Positions 9,194-17,852 of a stretch of 64,000 nucleotides of DNA are shown in pieces. This DNA is from Marinobacter sp. S6332. Lineage in GTDB: Bacteria; Pseudomonadota; Gammaproteobacteria; Pseudomonadales; Oleiphilaceae. A model generated the notes under the pieces. That model was given only the letters and a program-made list of their open reading frames with translations. It was not told the origin of the DNA and searched no databases. The stretch lies in the NCBI RefSeq assembly GCF_023016045.1, contig NZ_JALKAP010000002.1, forward strand, positions 372,001-436,000. Reading direction: 5' to 3'. Position numbers and translations under genes: made by a program. Within the stretch, counting starts at the first letter, position 1. The number at the start of each line of letters is the position of its first letter.

Positions 9194-10546
9194 ATGAACA
9201 TGCCAACCCGCACCCAACAACATCGAGCACTCGGCCTTTCTACGCTGGCCTTCACCCTTTGCTTTGCGGTATGGACCATTTTTTCCATTATCGGTATCCG
9301 TATTGCGGAAGATCTGGGTCTATCTGACACCCAGCTTGGCCTGCTTATGGCCACTCCCATTTTGACGGGCTCCATCAGTCGACTATTTCTTGGCATCTGG
9401 ACGGATCGCTACGGCGGGCGCTGGGTGCTTGGCATACTCATGCTAACCACGGCTGCCTGCGTTTACTTGCTCACCTATGCCAATACTTACCTTCTGCTCC
9501 TGGTTGGCGCTCTTGGAGTGGGCCTTGCCGGTGGTGCATTCATTGTGGGCGTGGCTTACACGGCCGCCTGGTTTGAGCCCGCTCGGCAAGGAACTGCGTT
9601 GGGCATTTTTGGTGCAGGCAATGTGGGCTCTGCAGTCACCAACTTCGGCGCGCCTTTTTTGTTGGTGGCTTTTGGTTGGGAAACGACCGCCCAGATATAC
9701 GCTTCTGTGCTCGCCGTTATGGGTATCGTCTTCATGCTTCTGGCGAAAGAGGATCCCATTTCAGCTGACCGTAAAAAAGGCGAGCAACAGCGTTCGTTTA
9801 TGGAGCAGATGGAGCCCCTGCGGGATCTGCGCGTCTGGCGTTTTGCGCTTTACTACTTCTTCGTGTTCGGGGCCTTTGTGGCACTGGCACTTTGGTTACC
9901 GCATTACTTAATCGGCGTTTACGGCCTAGACATAACCACTGCAGGCATGATTGCAGCTCTGTACACGATTCCGGCATCCTTATTCCGCATTCTGGGCGGC
10001 TGGATGTCTGACCGCTTCGGCGCACGGCGTGTAATGTACTGGACGTTTATCGCATCGGTGATCTGCACTTTCCTACTGAGCTACCCACCCACGGATTACG
10101 TTGTGCACGGCATTGATGACGACATTCGCTTCACTCTCGAGATGAGCCTGCCCGTATTTATTGTTCTCATTTTCACGTTGGGCTTTTTCATGTCGCTCGG
10201 CAAAGCAGCCGTTTACAAGCACATCCCTGTGTACTACCCCCTGCATGTGGGTGCTGTTGGGGGTGTTGTAGGCATGATTGGCGGGCTAGGAGGGTTTATT
10301 CTACCGCTGACCTTCGGTGTTCTGAATGATGTTACGGGCATTTGGCAGAGCTGCTTTATGCTGATGTTTATTATTGCTGCTGCCGCATTGATTTGGATGC
10401 ACTACGCCATCCGCTCAGCCGAGCGCGTGGAGTGGGCTGCGAACAAGGAGCAAACCGACCTGCCAGAACTGGCGTCACCGCAGCTGTTCTACCCATTGAA
10501 CCGTCAAAGCGATCCGTTAAAAGACACAAAATCGCCCTTACGCTAA
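9194..10546 (+). CDS. NarK1-like nitrate transporter (MFS)
   Basis: A 450-residue transporter with twelve membrane segments. GGAFIVGVAYTAAWFEP and GIFGAGNVGSAVTNFGAP match the nitrate/nitrite porter signature. The shape is that of type I NarK proteins (proton-linked nitrate import), though this is inference. The start at 9194 is chosen because AAAGG (9177-9181) is 12 bases away; an in-frame ATG at 9182 touches that ribosome site directly and is unlikely. A terminator overlaps its 3' end. Confidence 0.87.
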   Translation: MNMPTRTQQHRALGLSTLAFTLCFAVWTIFSIIGIRIAEDLGLSDTQLGLLMATPILTGSISRLFLGIWTDRYGGRWVLGILMLTTAACVYLLTYANTYLLLLVGALGVGLAGGAFIVGVAYTAAWFEPARQGTALGIFGAGNVGSAVTNFGAPFLLVAFGWETTAQIYASVLAVMGIVFMLLAKEDPISADRKKGEQQRSFMEQMEPLRDLRVWRFALYYFFVFGAFVALALWLPHYLIGVYGLDITTAGMIAALYTIPASLFRILGGWMSDRFGARRVMYWTFIASVICTFLLSYPPTDYVVHGIDDDIRFTLEMSLPVFIVLIFTLGFFMSLGKAAVYKHIPVYYPLHVGAVGGVVGMIGGLGGFILPLTFGVLNDVTGIWQSCFMLMFIIAAAALIWMHYAIRSAERVEWAANKEQTDLPELASPQLFYPLNRQSDPLKDTKSPLR

Positions 10547-10567
10547 GGCGAAAAATGGGCGTTTTTT
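10530..10567 (+). terminator. Terminator at the end of the NarK1-like gene
   Basis: CGCCC (10533) and GGGCG (10557-10561) bracket a smaller internal hairpin and are followed by six T. The upstream arm overlaps the last codons of the transporter. Confidence 0.7.
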
Positions 10568-10650
10568 GAATTCTCTGTAAGAAGACTGTTCCAGCACTGA
10601 ACGGGCGATTAGAATCCGCACACCCGATGTCATCTGGAGCAGTAAAACCC

Positions 10651-11466
10651 ATGTCCCCGGAAATGTCCCCTGTCGCTGGCTTTAACCAGTTACGCCGAAT
10701 CGAGTCCAGCACGCTCTTTCAGGGCGTGGTTATCGCCATCATCATTCTTTCGGCTCTTACCATAGGCGCAAAAACCTACGACTTGCCGCCTTTGGTGGAG
10801 CAATCCCTCAGTGTGATGGATACAGCTATTACGCTGTTTTTTCTAATCGAAATACTCTTTCGCTTTGCCGCCAGCCCGGTAAAACGGCGCTTCTTTATGG
10901 ACGGCTGGAACGTGTTCGACACGCTAGTGGTGATTGGCAGCCTAATCCCTCTGGATAACTCGGAGGCTGTCTTGCTTGGCAGGTTGTTGCGGGTCTTCCG
11001 GGTACTGCGTCTGGTATCCGTGGTGCCTGAGCTGCGCTTTTTGATCAACTCCCTACTCAAAGCTATTCCCCGCATGGGTTACATAGCGCTGCTGATGTTT
11101 ATAATTTTCTACATCTATGCGGCCATGGGCTCAATGTTCTTTGCCAACGTAGATGAGGAGCTCTGGGGTGATGTCGCGATATCCATGCTCACGCTGTTTC
11201 GCGTGGCCACGTTCGAAGATTGGACCGACGTGATGTACGCCACCATGGAGCAGTACCCACTTAGCTGGATCTTCTATCTAACCTTTATTTTCCTCACGGC
11301 CTTCGTATTCCTGAACATGATGATCGGGGCGATTCTGGAAGTAATGAGCGAGGAACAGAATGCGGAAGAAAATCAACGAGCGCATGACGAGCGGGATGAG
11401 ATTGTAAGGCAGCTCCGCATAGTGCAGAGCAAGCTGGACAAGCTGACAGAAAAGCTAGAGCCGTGA
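10651..11466 (+). CDS. Voltage-gated ion channel, single six-helix domain (BacNav-like) with an acidic selectivity filter
   Basis: An ion-transport-family subunit of 271 residues that should form a tetramer in the inner membrane. S4 has four arginines at three-residue spacing (R111, R114, R117, R120). The pore loop reads TFEDWTD at 187-193, against LESW-type filters in well-known bacterial sodium channels; the extra Asp residues resemble the calcium-selective filters made by mutation in NavAb. After S6 an acidic linker leads to a C-terminal coiled coil (EIVRQLRIVQSKLDKLTEKLE region), as in BacNav. The ATG at 10651 has GGAG 11 bases before it; an ATG at 10627 in frame has no ribosome site. Confidence 0.85.
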   Translation: MSPEMSPVAGFNQLRRIESSTLFQGVVIAIIILSALTIGAKTYDLPPLVEQSLSVMDTAITLFFLIEILFRFAASPVKRRFFMDGWNVFDTLVVIGSLIPLDNSEAVLLGRLLRVFRVLRLVSVVPELRFLINSLLKAIPRMGYIALLMFIIFYIYAAMGSMFFANVDEELWGDVAISMLTLFRVATFEDWTDVMYATMEQYPLSWIFYLTFIFLTAFVFLNMMIGAILEVMSEEQNAEENQRAHDERDEIVRQLRIVQSKLDKLTEKLEP

Positions 11467-11468
11467 TA

Positions 11469-11486
11469 CGGGCACGAACGTGCCCG
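11469..11486. repeat. Tight inverted repeat between convergent genes
   Basis: CGGGCACGAACGTGCCCG has 8-base perfect arms and a 2-base centre, between the channel stop and the methyltransferase stop. It has no T run. It may end transcription on both strands, or it may bind a dimeric protein. Confidence 0.4.
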
Positions 11487-11488
11487 AC

Positions 11489-12088
11489 TTATGCCTTTCT
11501 GGCCACAAACTGCACAACCGCACCTTCACCATCGTGCAGCGGACCCTCGCGAATATCACGGACGAGTTCGCGGGAAAGAAGAACCTCTTCGGGCTCAAAA
11601 AACTGTTCCAGCTCCTGCTTGCTGAACATCATGCTTTTACTGCCCGGCCCGCCGGTGCCTCGCCCTATTTGATCTTCTGTGTAACCTTCTATGATCAAAT
11701 AGCCGCCGCTTCGTAGCGCGTCTTTTGCAATTTGCAGCGACCGCTTGCGAATATCTGTTGGGGTGTGAGCAAAAATCATGACAACCGCCGAGTAGAGGTT
11801 TGGCTCCGGGGTATAGGTCGCCAAATCGGCATGCACCGTTTCCAAATCCACGCTACGGGCTGCTGCAAGTCGGGCCGACTTTTGTAGCCCGACCTCTGAC
11901 AAATCTACCGTGGTTACGGCATGCCCCCGCTCTGCCAGATATACGGCATTGCGCCCTTCCCCCTCGGCAAGGCATAAGACCTTGCCTGAGCTGTTATCCA
12001 GCTTGTAGTGATCCCACTGTTCCACCAGAAAAGAGTTGGGCTCTTCTCCGTATACATAGTGCTCACTACTGAATCGCTCGTCCCACAT
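11489..12088 (-). CDS. Class I SAM-dependent methyltransferase (TehB-like)
   Basis: A 199-residue enzyme. MWDERFSSEHYVYGEEPN is the usual beginning of this small methyltransferase group; VLCLAEGEGRNAVYLAERGH is motif I for SAM binding and TVDLSEVGL follows as the ribose-binding acid region. The start at 12088 has GGAGAAGG close upstream, so longer versions are rejected. The substrate is unknown; relatives are often annotated as tellurite-resistance or thiol methyltransferases. It follows the SirB2 gene by 25 bases on the same strand and is probably co-transcribed. Confidence 0.78.
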   Translation of the reverse strand: MWDERFSSEHYVYGEEPNSFLVEQWDHYKLDNSSGKVLCLAEGEGRNAVYLAERGHAVTTVDLSEVGLQKSARLAAARSVDLETVHADLATYTPEPNLYSAVVMIFAHTPTDIRKRSLQIAKDALRSGGYLIIEGYTEDQIGRGTGGPGSKSMMFSKQELEQFFEPEEVLLSRELVRDIREGPLHDGEGAVVQFVARKA

Positions 12089-12113
12089 TACCTTCTCCGC
12101 AAACATCAGTGGA

Positions 12114-12497
12114 TCAAAAAATAATAGGTTTAGCCATCGCAAGGTGGAAGATAGCGGATACTTGAACTAAAGCCAAAACAGCTGCAACAACACGCACCGG
12201 GCGTGATACGGTAACTTTTAAAGCGAAAAGTCCGGCAGCGATATAGCCTAACAGCAAGGCAATTTTGGCCAGAATCCAAGTTTGCTCCAGTGGGTTCCAA
12301 GCACCCACAAACAGCAGGCTGATGGCCGCAACAAGTAACACCGTGTCGTTTGCGTGGGGAATCCAGCGCAGGGGTGTCTGGCGCCAACCCGGCCGCCCCA
12401 CAGCGTCCATCAGAAGTCTCAATGTGAACAGGACCACTGTCAGGTACGCTGTGGTCATGTGGAGGTGTTTCAGGATCATGTACATACGTGTGTCCAT
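12114..12497 (-). CDS. SirB2-family membrane protein
   Basis: A protein of about 127 residues with four membrane helices. MILKHLHMTTAYLTVVLF at the start and the later RWIPHANDTVLL fit SirB2, a small family first noted as affecting invasion gene expression but of unclear role. Histidines in the helices suggest possible haem or metal binding, which is only inference. The start is not fixed: an upstream TTG gives five more residues, and other ATGs lie just downstream. It is divergent from the second nnrS gene. Confidence 0.7.
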   Translation of the reverse strand: MDTRMYMILKHLHMTTAYLTVVLFTLRLLMDAVGRPGWRQTPLRWIPHANDTVLLVAAISLLFVGAWNPLEQTWILAKIALLLGYIAAGLFALKVTVSRPVRVVAAVLALVQVSAIFHLAMAKPIIF

Positions 12498-12616
12498 TTC
12501 ATTGTGAATCAAAACGATAGCGGCATTGTACGCAAAGATACCACCAACCGGGTATGTTATTTCAGGTCACAGACGTTTAACATATAACTCACATATATGT
12601 ATTAGCAGGAACCAAC

Positions 12617-13801
12617 ATGCAGGCTATTCCTACTTCCGCAGAAACTGGCTCCGCCAGCGTCAGCCAGCTATTCGGCTACCCCTTCCGGATTTTCTTCCTG
12701 TCGATGACAGTACTGGCGCTTTTGGTTATACCTCTCTGGGTGTTGCAGGTAACCGGCGTTATCAATATGCCTCTGGCCATGCCCGGGCTGTTCTGGCACC
12801 AGCATGAGATGCTGTTTGGCTTCTTGACTGCGGCCATTGCCGGCTTTTTGCTAACGGCTGTCTGTGTATGGACACAAACCGAACGGACCCATGGCTTTCG
12901 GCTAGTTTTACTATGGGGCGTGTGGCTGGCTGGCCGCTTGCTTCTGGCGTTTGGGGCAGATTTGCCAGATTGGCTGGTACAGGGAGTTAACCTGGCCTTC
13001 CTGCCATTGGTAATGCTGGATGCCGGATGGCGTGTCTGGAAGGCGAAGCAAAAGCGGCAGCTCATGCTTTTGGTGGTTCTAGGCTTGCTGTGGCTGATGC
13101 AGATAGGATTTGTGACGCGACTGGATATGACCTACAGCCACGGGGCGCTGATTGCAGCCATGGCACTTATTAGCATTGTAGGTGGCCGTATAACCCCAGC
13201 ATTCACAACCGGTTGGCTGCGCCAGCGCGGCCTGAATGCTGACGCCGTAAAAAATATCTCTGCGCTGGATATGGCATCGCTGTTCTCTATGATTTTGCTT
13301 CTGGCATCGCTGGTAACCGGCTGGCAAGCCATCACAGGCGGTTTGGCACTAATCGCAGGTACCCTTGTACTCGTGCGACTGGCAAACTGGAAAGGTTGGC
13401 TTGCTCGTAAGGAGCCTCTCCTGTGGGTTCTTCATTTGTCCATTCTCTGGGTTCCAGTCTCTCTGTACCTTCTTGCAGGCACGATTTTCGCGGGCTGGCC
13501 ATCCAACGCATGGAGCCATGCAGCAGGCACCGGCGCGATCAGTTGCTTGATTTTGGGGGTCATTGCCCGGGTAACGCTGGGCCATACGGGGCGCGCTCTG
13601 GTTTTGCCCAAAGGCATGGTTATAGCATTTATTGCTATTCAACTGGCAGCAGTCATTCGCGTGCTTACAGCATTCGACATTATCCCCTGGCACCCGGGTA
13701 TTGGTAGCAGCAGCCTGCTCTGGATGTTCGCTTTCGGCATGTACCTCGTGCGCTACACAAAAATCCTTGCAAGCCCGAGGCCCGACGGCCGACCCGGCTG
13801 A
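12617..13801 (+). CDS. NnrS-family protein, second copy
   Basis: A 394-residue protein with about twelve membrane segments. The motif WHQHEMLFGFLTAAIAGFLL near residue 58 is the classical NnrS histidine motif. It differs strongly from the first NnrS (3274), so it is not a recent duplicate. AGCAGGAACCAAC precedes the ATG. NnrS is tied to nitric-oxide stress in denitrifying and pathogenic bacteria. No ANR box was seen in the 119-base divergent region. A strong terminator follows. Confidence 0.88.
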   Translation: MQAIPTSAETGSASVSQLFGYPFRIFFLSMTVLALLVIPLWVLQVTGVINMPLAMPGLFWHQHEMLFGFLTAAIAGFLLTAVCVWTQTERTHGFRLVLLWGVWLAGRLLLAFGADLPDWLVQGVNLAFLPLVMLDAGWRVWKAKQKRQLMLLVVLGLLWLMQIGFVTRLDMTYSHGALIAAMALISIVGGRITPAFTTGWLRQRGLNADAVKNISALDMASLFSMILLLASLVTGWQAITGGLALIAGTLVLVRLANWKGWLARKEPLLWVLHLSILWVPVSLYLLAGTIFAGWPSNAWSHAAGTGAISCLILGVIARVTLGHTGRALVLPKGMVIAFIAIQLAAVIRVLTAFDIIPWHPGIGSSSLLWMFAFGMYLVRYTKILASPRPDGRPG

Positions 13802-13833
13802 GCCGCTGCGAAGGAACTATTGGCACACCTAAA

Positions 13834-13868
13834 CAAAGAGCAGGCTCTCAGGAACCTGCTCTTTTCTT
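13834..13868 (+). terminator. Terminator after the second nnrS
   Basis: AAAGAGCAGG and CCTGCTCTTT form a 10-base stem with a 10-base loop, followed by TTCTTT. Confidence 0.85.
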
Positions 13869-14035
13869 TGTCATTCTATACCTCGCTCTTTTTGTATCGC
13901 AGGCCTCGCAAACAGGGCCCGTGCCACTTGAAACCACCCCCCTTTAGCGCTAATCATCCACTAATGGTCAATAGCGACTCGCGAAATAACAGCTAAAGTA
14001 ACAATAAATCATTCTGTAACAGAGACGATGGCACT

Positions 14036-14545
14036 ATGAACCCTGATCATTTTGATAAAGAAGACCTGATCAAGTGCGGTCATGGCAAACTTTTCCCGGG
14101 CGCCACGCGGCTACCCATTGATGAGATGCTAATGGTTGACCGCGTTACCCACGTTGGCGCGGACGACGGCCTATACGGCAAGGGAAGTTTGGTGGCAGAG
14201 CTGGATATCAATCCGGACCTCTGGTTTTTTAAAGTGCATTTCGTGGATGATCCGGTGATGCCGGGTTGCCTAGGCCTTGATGCCATGTGGCAGCTGGTTG
14301 GTTTTTATCTGGCTTGGGGCGGCAGTGAAGGCAAGGGCCGCGCGCTTGGCGCCGGAGAAGTGAAGTTTACCGGTCAGGTTCTGCCTACCGCCAAAAAAGT
14401 AACCTACTACCTCGACCTCAAACGTGTAATCCGTCGCAAGCTTACGATGGCCATTGCCGACGGGCGTATGGAAGTGGATGGCAAAGAAATATACACCGCC
14501 AAAGACCTGCGGGTTGGCGTGTTCTCTTCCACGGATGATTTTTAG
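14036..14545 (+). CDS. fabA: 3-hydroxydecanoyl-ACP dehydratase/isomerase FabA
   Basis: Makes the first double bond in unsaturated fatty acids by dehydrating 3-hydroxydecanoyl-ACP and isomerising the product. The active-site pair is visible: His68 in [14 protein letters not shown] and Asp82 in LGLDAMWQ (His70 and Asp84 in E. coli). Length (169) is normal, and [18 protein letters not shown] is strongly conserved. fabB follows after 11 bases, the usual operon. No FabR-like palindrome was seen in front of this gene, although one lies at 16180. Confidence 0.97.
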   Translation: MNPDHFDKEDLIKCGHGKLFPGATRLPIDEMLMVDRVTHVGADDGLYGKGSLVAELDINPDLWFFKVHFVDDPVMPGCLGLDAMWQLVGFYLAWGGSEGKGRALGAGEVKFTGQVLPTAKKVTYYLDLKRVIRRKLTMAIADGRMEVDGKEIYTAKDLRVGVFSSTDDF

Positions 14546-14556
14546 GAGTTAACAAG

Positions 14557-15768
14557 ATGCGGCGCGTTGTTATAACCGGCATGGGGATTGTCTCCAGCCT
14601 TGGCACCAATCAAAAAGAAGTCACGCACTCCCTGAAGGAGTCCATTCCCGGGATCGGTCTCAGTGAAGAAGCCCGTGACAACGGTTTGCGCAGCCACATT
14701 TGTGGCCAGATAGACCTGAATCTGCCCGAGCTGATTGATCGCAAACTGTTGCGCTTCATGTGTCCGGCTGCAGCCTACACCTATCTTGCCGCCTGCGAAG
14801 CCATCGAACAGGCTGGGCTGACCAATGAACACCTTACAGCCAACAGCACCGGCGCTGTGTTTGGTACTGGCGGCGCGTCAACGGTTGAGCTTCTTGATGC
14901 AATCGACACCCACCGCGCCAAAGGTATTCGCCGCGTTGGACCTTATCGCGTGCCCCGCACTATGGGCAGTTCAATCAACGCGACTATCGCAACCGCATTT
15001 GGCATTACCGGCATCAACTACGGCATTACTTCAGCCTGTGCCACCAGCGCACACGCCATCGGCCACGCGGCAGACCAAATTGCCCTTGGGCGCCAGGATG
15101 TCATGCTTGCTGGCGGCGGTGAAGATATCCACTGGACCCTAAGCCTAATGTTTGATGCCATGGGCGCGCTTTCGACCAAATACAACGATACGCCGGAAAA
15201 AGCATCGCGCACTTACGATAAAGACCGGGATGGCTTTGTTATTTCTGGCGGCGGCGGCACATTGGTGCTCGAAGCACTGGAACACGCAGAAGCCCGCGGC
15301 GCGACCATTCTTGCGGAACTGGTCGGCTTTGGAGCCACATCTGACGGAGCAGACATGGTTGCCCCAAGCGGTGAAGGCGCAATACGTTGCATGCAGCAAG
15401 CCATGAAAACAGTAGATGGCGAAATCAGCTACATCAACACCCACGGCACAAGCACGCCCGCCGGGGACGTAACAGAACTGACAGCCCTCAAAGCAACGTT
15501 TGGCGATAAGATCCCGCCGCTGAGCTCTACCAAGCCCCTTTGCGGCCACGCTCTGGGCGCAGCCGGTGTTCATGAGGCTATTTACAGCATCATCATGCAG
15601 CGGGAAGGCTTTATCGCACCGTCAGCCAACATCGAGAATTTGGATGAGGGTGCACAAGGTTACCCGATTGTGCGCGAACGGCTAGACAACCAAAATCTGG
15701 ATCTCGTTATGAGCAACAGCTTTGGCTTCGGCGGCACCAACGCCACGCTGGTCTTCAAGAAGGCCTGA
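14557..15768 (+). CDS. fabB: 3-ketoacyl-ACP synthase I, FabB
   Basis: Elongates unsaturated acyl-ACP intermediates made by FabA. The catalytic triad is complete: Cys161 (SACATSAH), His296 (NTHGTST) and His331 (CGHALGAAG). Length (403) is normal. The ATG at 14557 follows AGGAGTTAACA. The gene ends six bases from the convergent AraC-like gene. Confidence 0.97.
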   Translation: MRRVVITGMGIVSSLGTNQKEVTHSLKESIPGIGLSEEARDNGLRSHICGQIDLNLPELIDRKLLRFMCPAAAYTYLAACEAIEQAGLTNEHLTANSTGAVFGTGGASTVELLDAIDTHRAKGIRRVGPYRVPRTMGSSINATIATAFGITGINYGITSACATSAHAIGHAADQIALGRQDVMLAGGGEDIHWTLSLMFDAMGALSTKYNDTPEKASRTYDKDRDGFVISGGGGTLVLEALEHAEARGATILAELVGFGATSDGADMVAPSGEGAIRCMQQAMKTVDGEISYINTHGTSTPAGDVTELTALKATFGDKIPPLSSTKPLCGHALGAAGVHEAIYSIIMQREGFIAPSANIENLDEGAQGYPIVRERLDNQNLDLVMSNSFGFGGTNATLVFKKA

Positions 15769-15773
15769 CTACA

Positions 15774-16130
15774 TTAAGAAAGCCTAATAGAGCGGTATTC
15801 AGCCGGGGATGTACCCATCCAGCGCTTAAACGCCCGGCTGAATGCGCTCAGTTCTGAAAACCCAAGCTGCTCGGCAATCTCAACCAAAGGTTTGGTTTTA
15901 TCCTGCATGTAAGTTAGCGCCTGCTTACGGCGTACATCTTCTAGCAATCGGGCAAAGGTTAATCCTTCGCGCTTCAACTTCTTATGAAGCGTATACCGGC
16001 TCATGTGCAACTGCGACGCCACCACTTCAACACCCACCTTGCCACGGGTAAGCTGAATACTGATCAGCGAACTCACTTTGTTACTCAACGAAACCCGTAC
16101 CACCTCTGGGCTCAGAGGCTCTAATGCCAT
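15774..16130 (-). CDS. Stand-alone AraC-type DNA-binding domain
   Basis: Only 118 residues: two helix-turn-helix units (VEVVASQLHMSRYTLHKKLK and VEIAEQLGFSELSAFSRAFK) ending in the usual GTSPAEYR. Family members are mostly 250-350 residues with an effector or dimerisation domain, which is absent here. The start at 16130 is decided by a perfect AGGAGG eight bases upstream, so this is not a truncated end of a longer frame at this locus: the frame upstream adds only twenty residues. It sits between fabB and trhP, and its promoter region holds a FabR-like palindrome. Its targets are unknown. Confidence 0.8.
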   Translation of the reverse strand: MALEPLSPEVVRVSLSNKVSSLISIQLTRGKVGVEVVASQLHMSRYTLHKKLKREGLTFARLLEDVRRKQALTYMQDKTKPLVEIAEQLGFSELSAFSRAFKRWMGTSPAEYRSIRLS

Positions 16131-16179
16131 TCTTTGATCCTCCTGATTCATAAATACCGATTCTATCATTCGGGGTTGC

Positions 16180-16197
16180 AGCGTACACATGTTAGCT
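16180..16197. promoter_or_regulatory. FabR-like palindrome upstream of the AraC-type gene
   Basis: AGCGTACACATGTTAGCT has arms AGCGTACA / TGTTAGCT with two mismatches in the palindrome. It closely resembles the palindromes bound by FabR before E. coli fabA and fabB, as I recall them. It lies about 50 bases before the AraC-like start. No TetR-type gene is in the window. The link to FabR or a DesT-like protein is inference. Confidence 0.4.
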
Positions 16198-16288
16198 GAA
16201 AATAATCAATAGTACGTTTGAGCAGGGTCAAGGGAATGAACAACAGGCTACGGCAAAATAGCCCACCACTGATTTACTCGGAGCCCCC

Positions 16289-17608
16289 ATGAACATCCCG
16301 GAACTGTTGGCACCTGCTGGCACCCCTGAACACCTGGAGACCGCCTTCGCCTATGGCGCTGATGCAGTCTATGCTGGCCAACCTCGCTACTCCCTGCGGG
16401 TACGCAACAACAGCTTCAAAGACACGGCTGCGCTCGGTTCCGGCATTCAGCGCGCCCATGAACTGGGCAAGCAGTTCTACTTGGTCTCGAACATAGCTCC
16501 CCACAACGACAAAGTGCGCTCATACCTGCGGGACCTGGAACCCGTACTGGAATACAAGCCAGACGCTTTAATTATGTCGGACCCTGGCCTGATAATGCTT
16601 GTGCGGGAAAAGTGGCCGGACCAGCCTATACACCTATCGGTGCAGGCCAATGCCGTGAACTGGGCTACCGTAGAGTTTTGGCGCCGCCAAGGGATCAGCA
16701 GGGTAATCCTGTCGCGGGAACTTGCCCTGGGTGAAATCCGCGATATTCGCGAACGGGTTCCACAAATGGAACTGGAAGTATTCGTTCACGGCGCCCTATG
16801 CATGGCCTACTCCGGGCGCTGTTTGCTTTCCGGCTACATGAACCACAGAGACGCCAACCAAGGCGCTTGTACCAATGCCTGCCGCTGGAACTACAAAGAA
16901 GTTGCCCACACTCAAGACCAAACCGGCGACCTAATTGCCACATCTGCGGCAAGTGATGTTCAAAGTTTCGAACCGAAAGAAATTCTTCTGGAAGAGCCAA
17001 ACCGCCCCGGCAGTTTTATTCCTGCCTATGAGGATGAACACGGCACTTACATCATGAACTCCCGGGATCTGCGCGCCGTGCAACACGTGGCAGAGCTGGC
17101 GGCCATGGGCGTACATTCCCTGAAAATCGAGGGGCGCACCAAAAGCACCTACTACGTTGCCAGAACGACTCAGGTGTACCGTAACGCCATTGACCAAGCG
17201 GCACAGGGCATGCCTTTCGACATGAACCTAATGAATGAGCTGGAAGCGCTCTCCAATCGTGGCTACACCGAAGGCTTCCTGCGCCGACATGTGCCGCAGG
17301 AATACCAGACTTACGAGCAGGGCTCCTCCTTCCTTGGAACTCAACAAGTCGTAGGCACCATCATCGATGATAACGGCCAGTGGCTGACCATAGATGTGAA
17401 AAACAAGTTTGCACCGGGCGATCAGCTGGAACTGATCACACCGTCTGGCAACCTGCAGTTTTCAGTACCGGTTATGGAAAACCGCAATGGTGTTGCTATG
17501 GATTGTGCGCCGGGTAGTGGGCACATCGTTCGCATCCCTCGCCCACCCCAAACGCCTCAAGCTCTGGACTTCAGCTACCTCACCCGCATTCTGCCTGCAG
17601 AAAGCTAA
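16289..17608 (+). CDS. trhP: Prephenate-dependent tRNA uridine-34 hydroxylase TrhP (YegQ, U32 family)
   Basis: Contributes to 5-hydroxyuridine at tRNA position 34, the precursor of cmo5U. The U32 signature is complete: EVFVHGALCMAYSGRC near residues 164-180 followed by Cys-containing GACTNACRW; these cysteines are expected to hold an iron-sulfur cluster. The start LLAPAGTPEHLETAFAYGAD is typical of the family. Length (439) is normal. It lies just before the iron-sulfur assembly operon, which may be chance. Confidence 0.92.
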   Translation: MNIPELLAPAGTPEHLETAFAYGADAVYAGQPRYSLRVRNNSFKDTAALGSGIQRAHELGKQFYLVSNIAPHNDKVRSYLRDLEPVLEYKPDALIMSDPGLIMLVREKWPDQPIHLSVQANAVNWATVEFWRRQGISRVILSRELALGEIRDIRERVPQMELEVFVHGALCMAYSGRCLLSGYMNHRDANQGACTNACRWNYKEVAHTQDQTGDLIATSAASDVQSFEPKEILLEEPNRPGSFIPAYEDEHGTYIMNSRDLRAVQHVAELAAMGVHSLKIEGRTKSTYYVARTTQVYRNAIDQAAQGMPFDMNLMNELEALSNRGYTEGFLRRHVPQEYQTYEQGSSFLGTQQVVGTIIDDNGQWLTIDVKNKFAPGDQLELITPSGNLQFSVPVMENRNGVAMDCAPGSGHIVRIPRPPQTPQALDFSYLTRILPAES

Positions 17609-17655
17609 AGCACCATCAAGCTACCAGCTCCGTATAAGTTCGTAGTAAAACCGTT

Positions 17656-17690
17656 CTACACCCGCCAGACTTAGCCTCTGGCGGGTGTAG
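17656..17690. repeat. Long perfect hairpin after trhP
   Basis: CTACACCCGCCAGA (17656-17669) and TCTGGCGGGTGTAG (17677-17690) form a 14-base stem with a 7-base loop. It lacks a T run, so it is an imperfect terminator for trhP, though it is well placed to insulate the suf promoter. Confidence 0.55.
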
Positions 17691-17719
17691 TACGCTATAA
17701 TTTGTGTTCCCGCAATTTA

Positions 17720-17752
17720 ATACCTGACTAATTTAGTATGGTATTGTACAAT
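17720..17752 (+). promoter_or_regulatory. suf promoter overlapped by an IscR type 1 site
   Basis: Bases 17720-17744 match the 25-base IscR type 1 consensus (ATASYYGACTRWWWYAGTCRRSTAT) at all but two positions in the second half (AGTAT against AGTCR). The promoter elements CTGACT (17724-17729) and TACAAT (17747-17752) are 17 bases apart, so the site covers the -35 element. That is the layout of iron-sulfur-repressed promoters. The first gene, sufB, starts about 100 bases downstream. Confidence 0.75.
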
Positions 17753-17852
17753 TACGAACCAGAAGCAGACAGATCAGGCCCCGCAACCCACTTCGGTTGC
17801 CGGCAAACCAAAGGGTCTTAGAGCCCGCGAGAGAGAATACGGAGCGACGATC

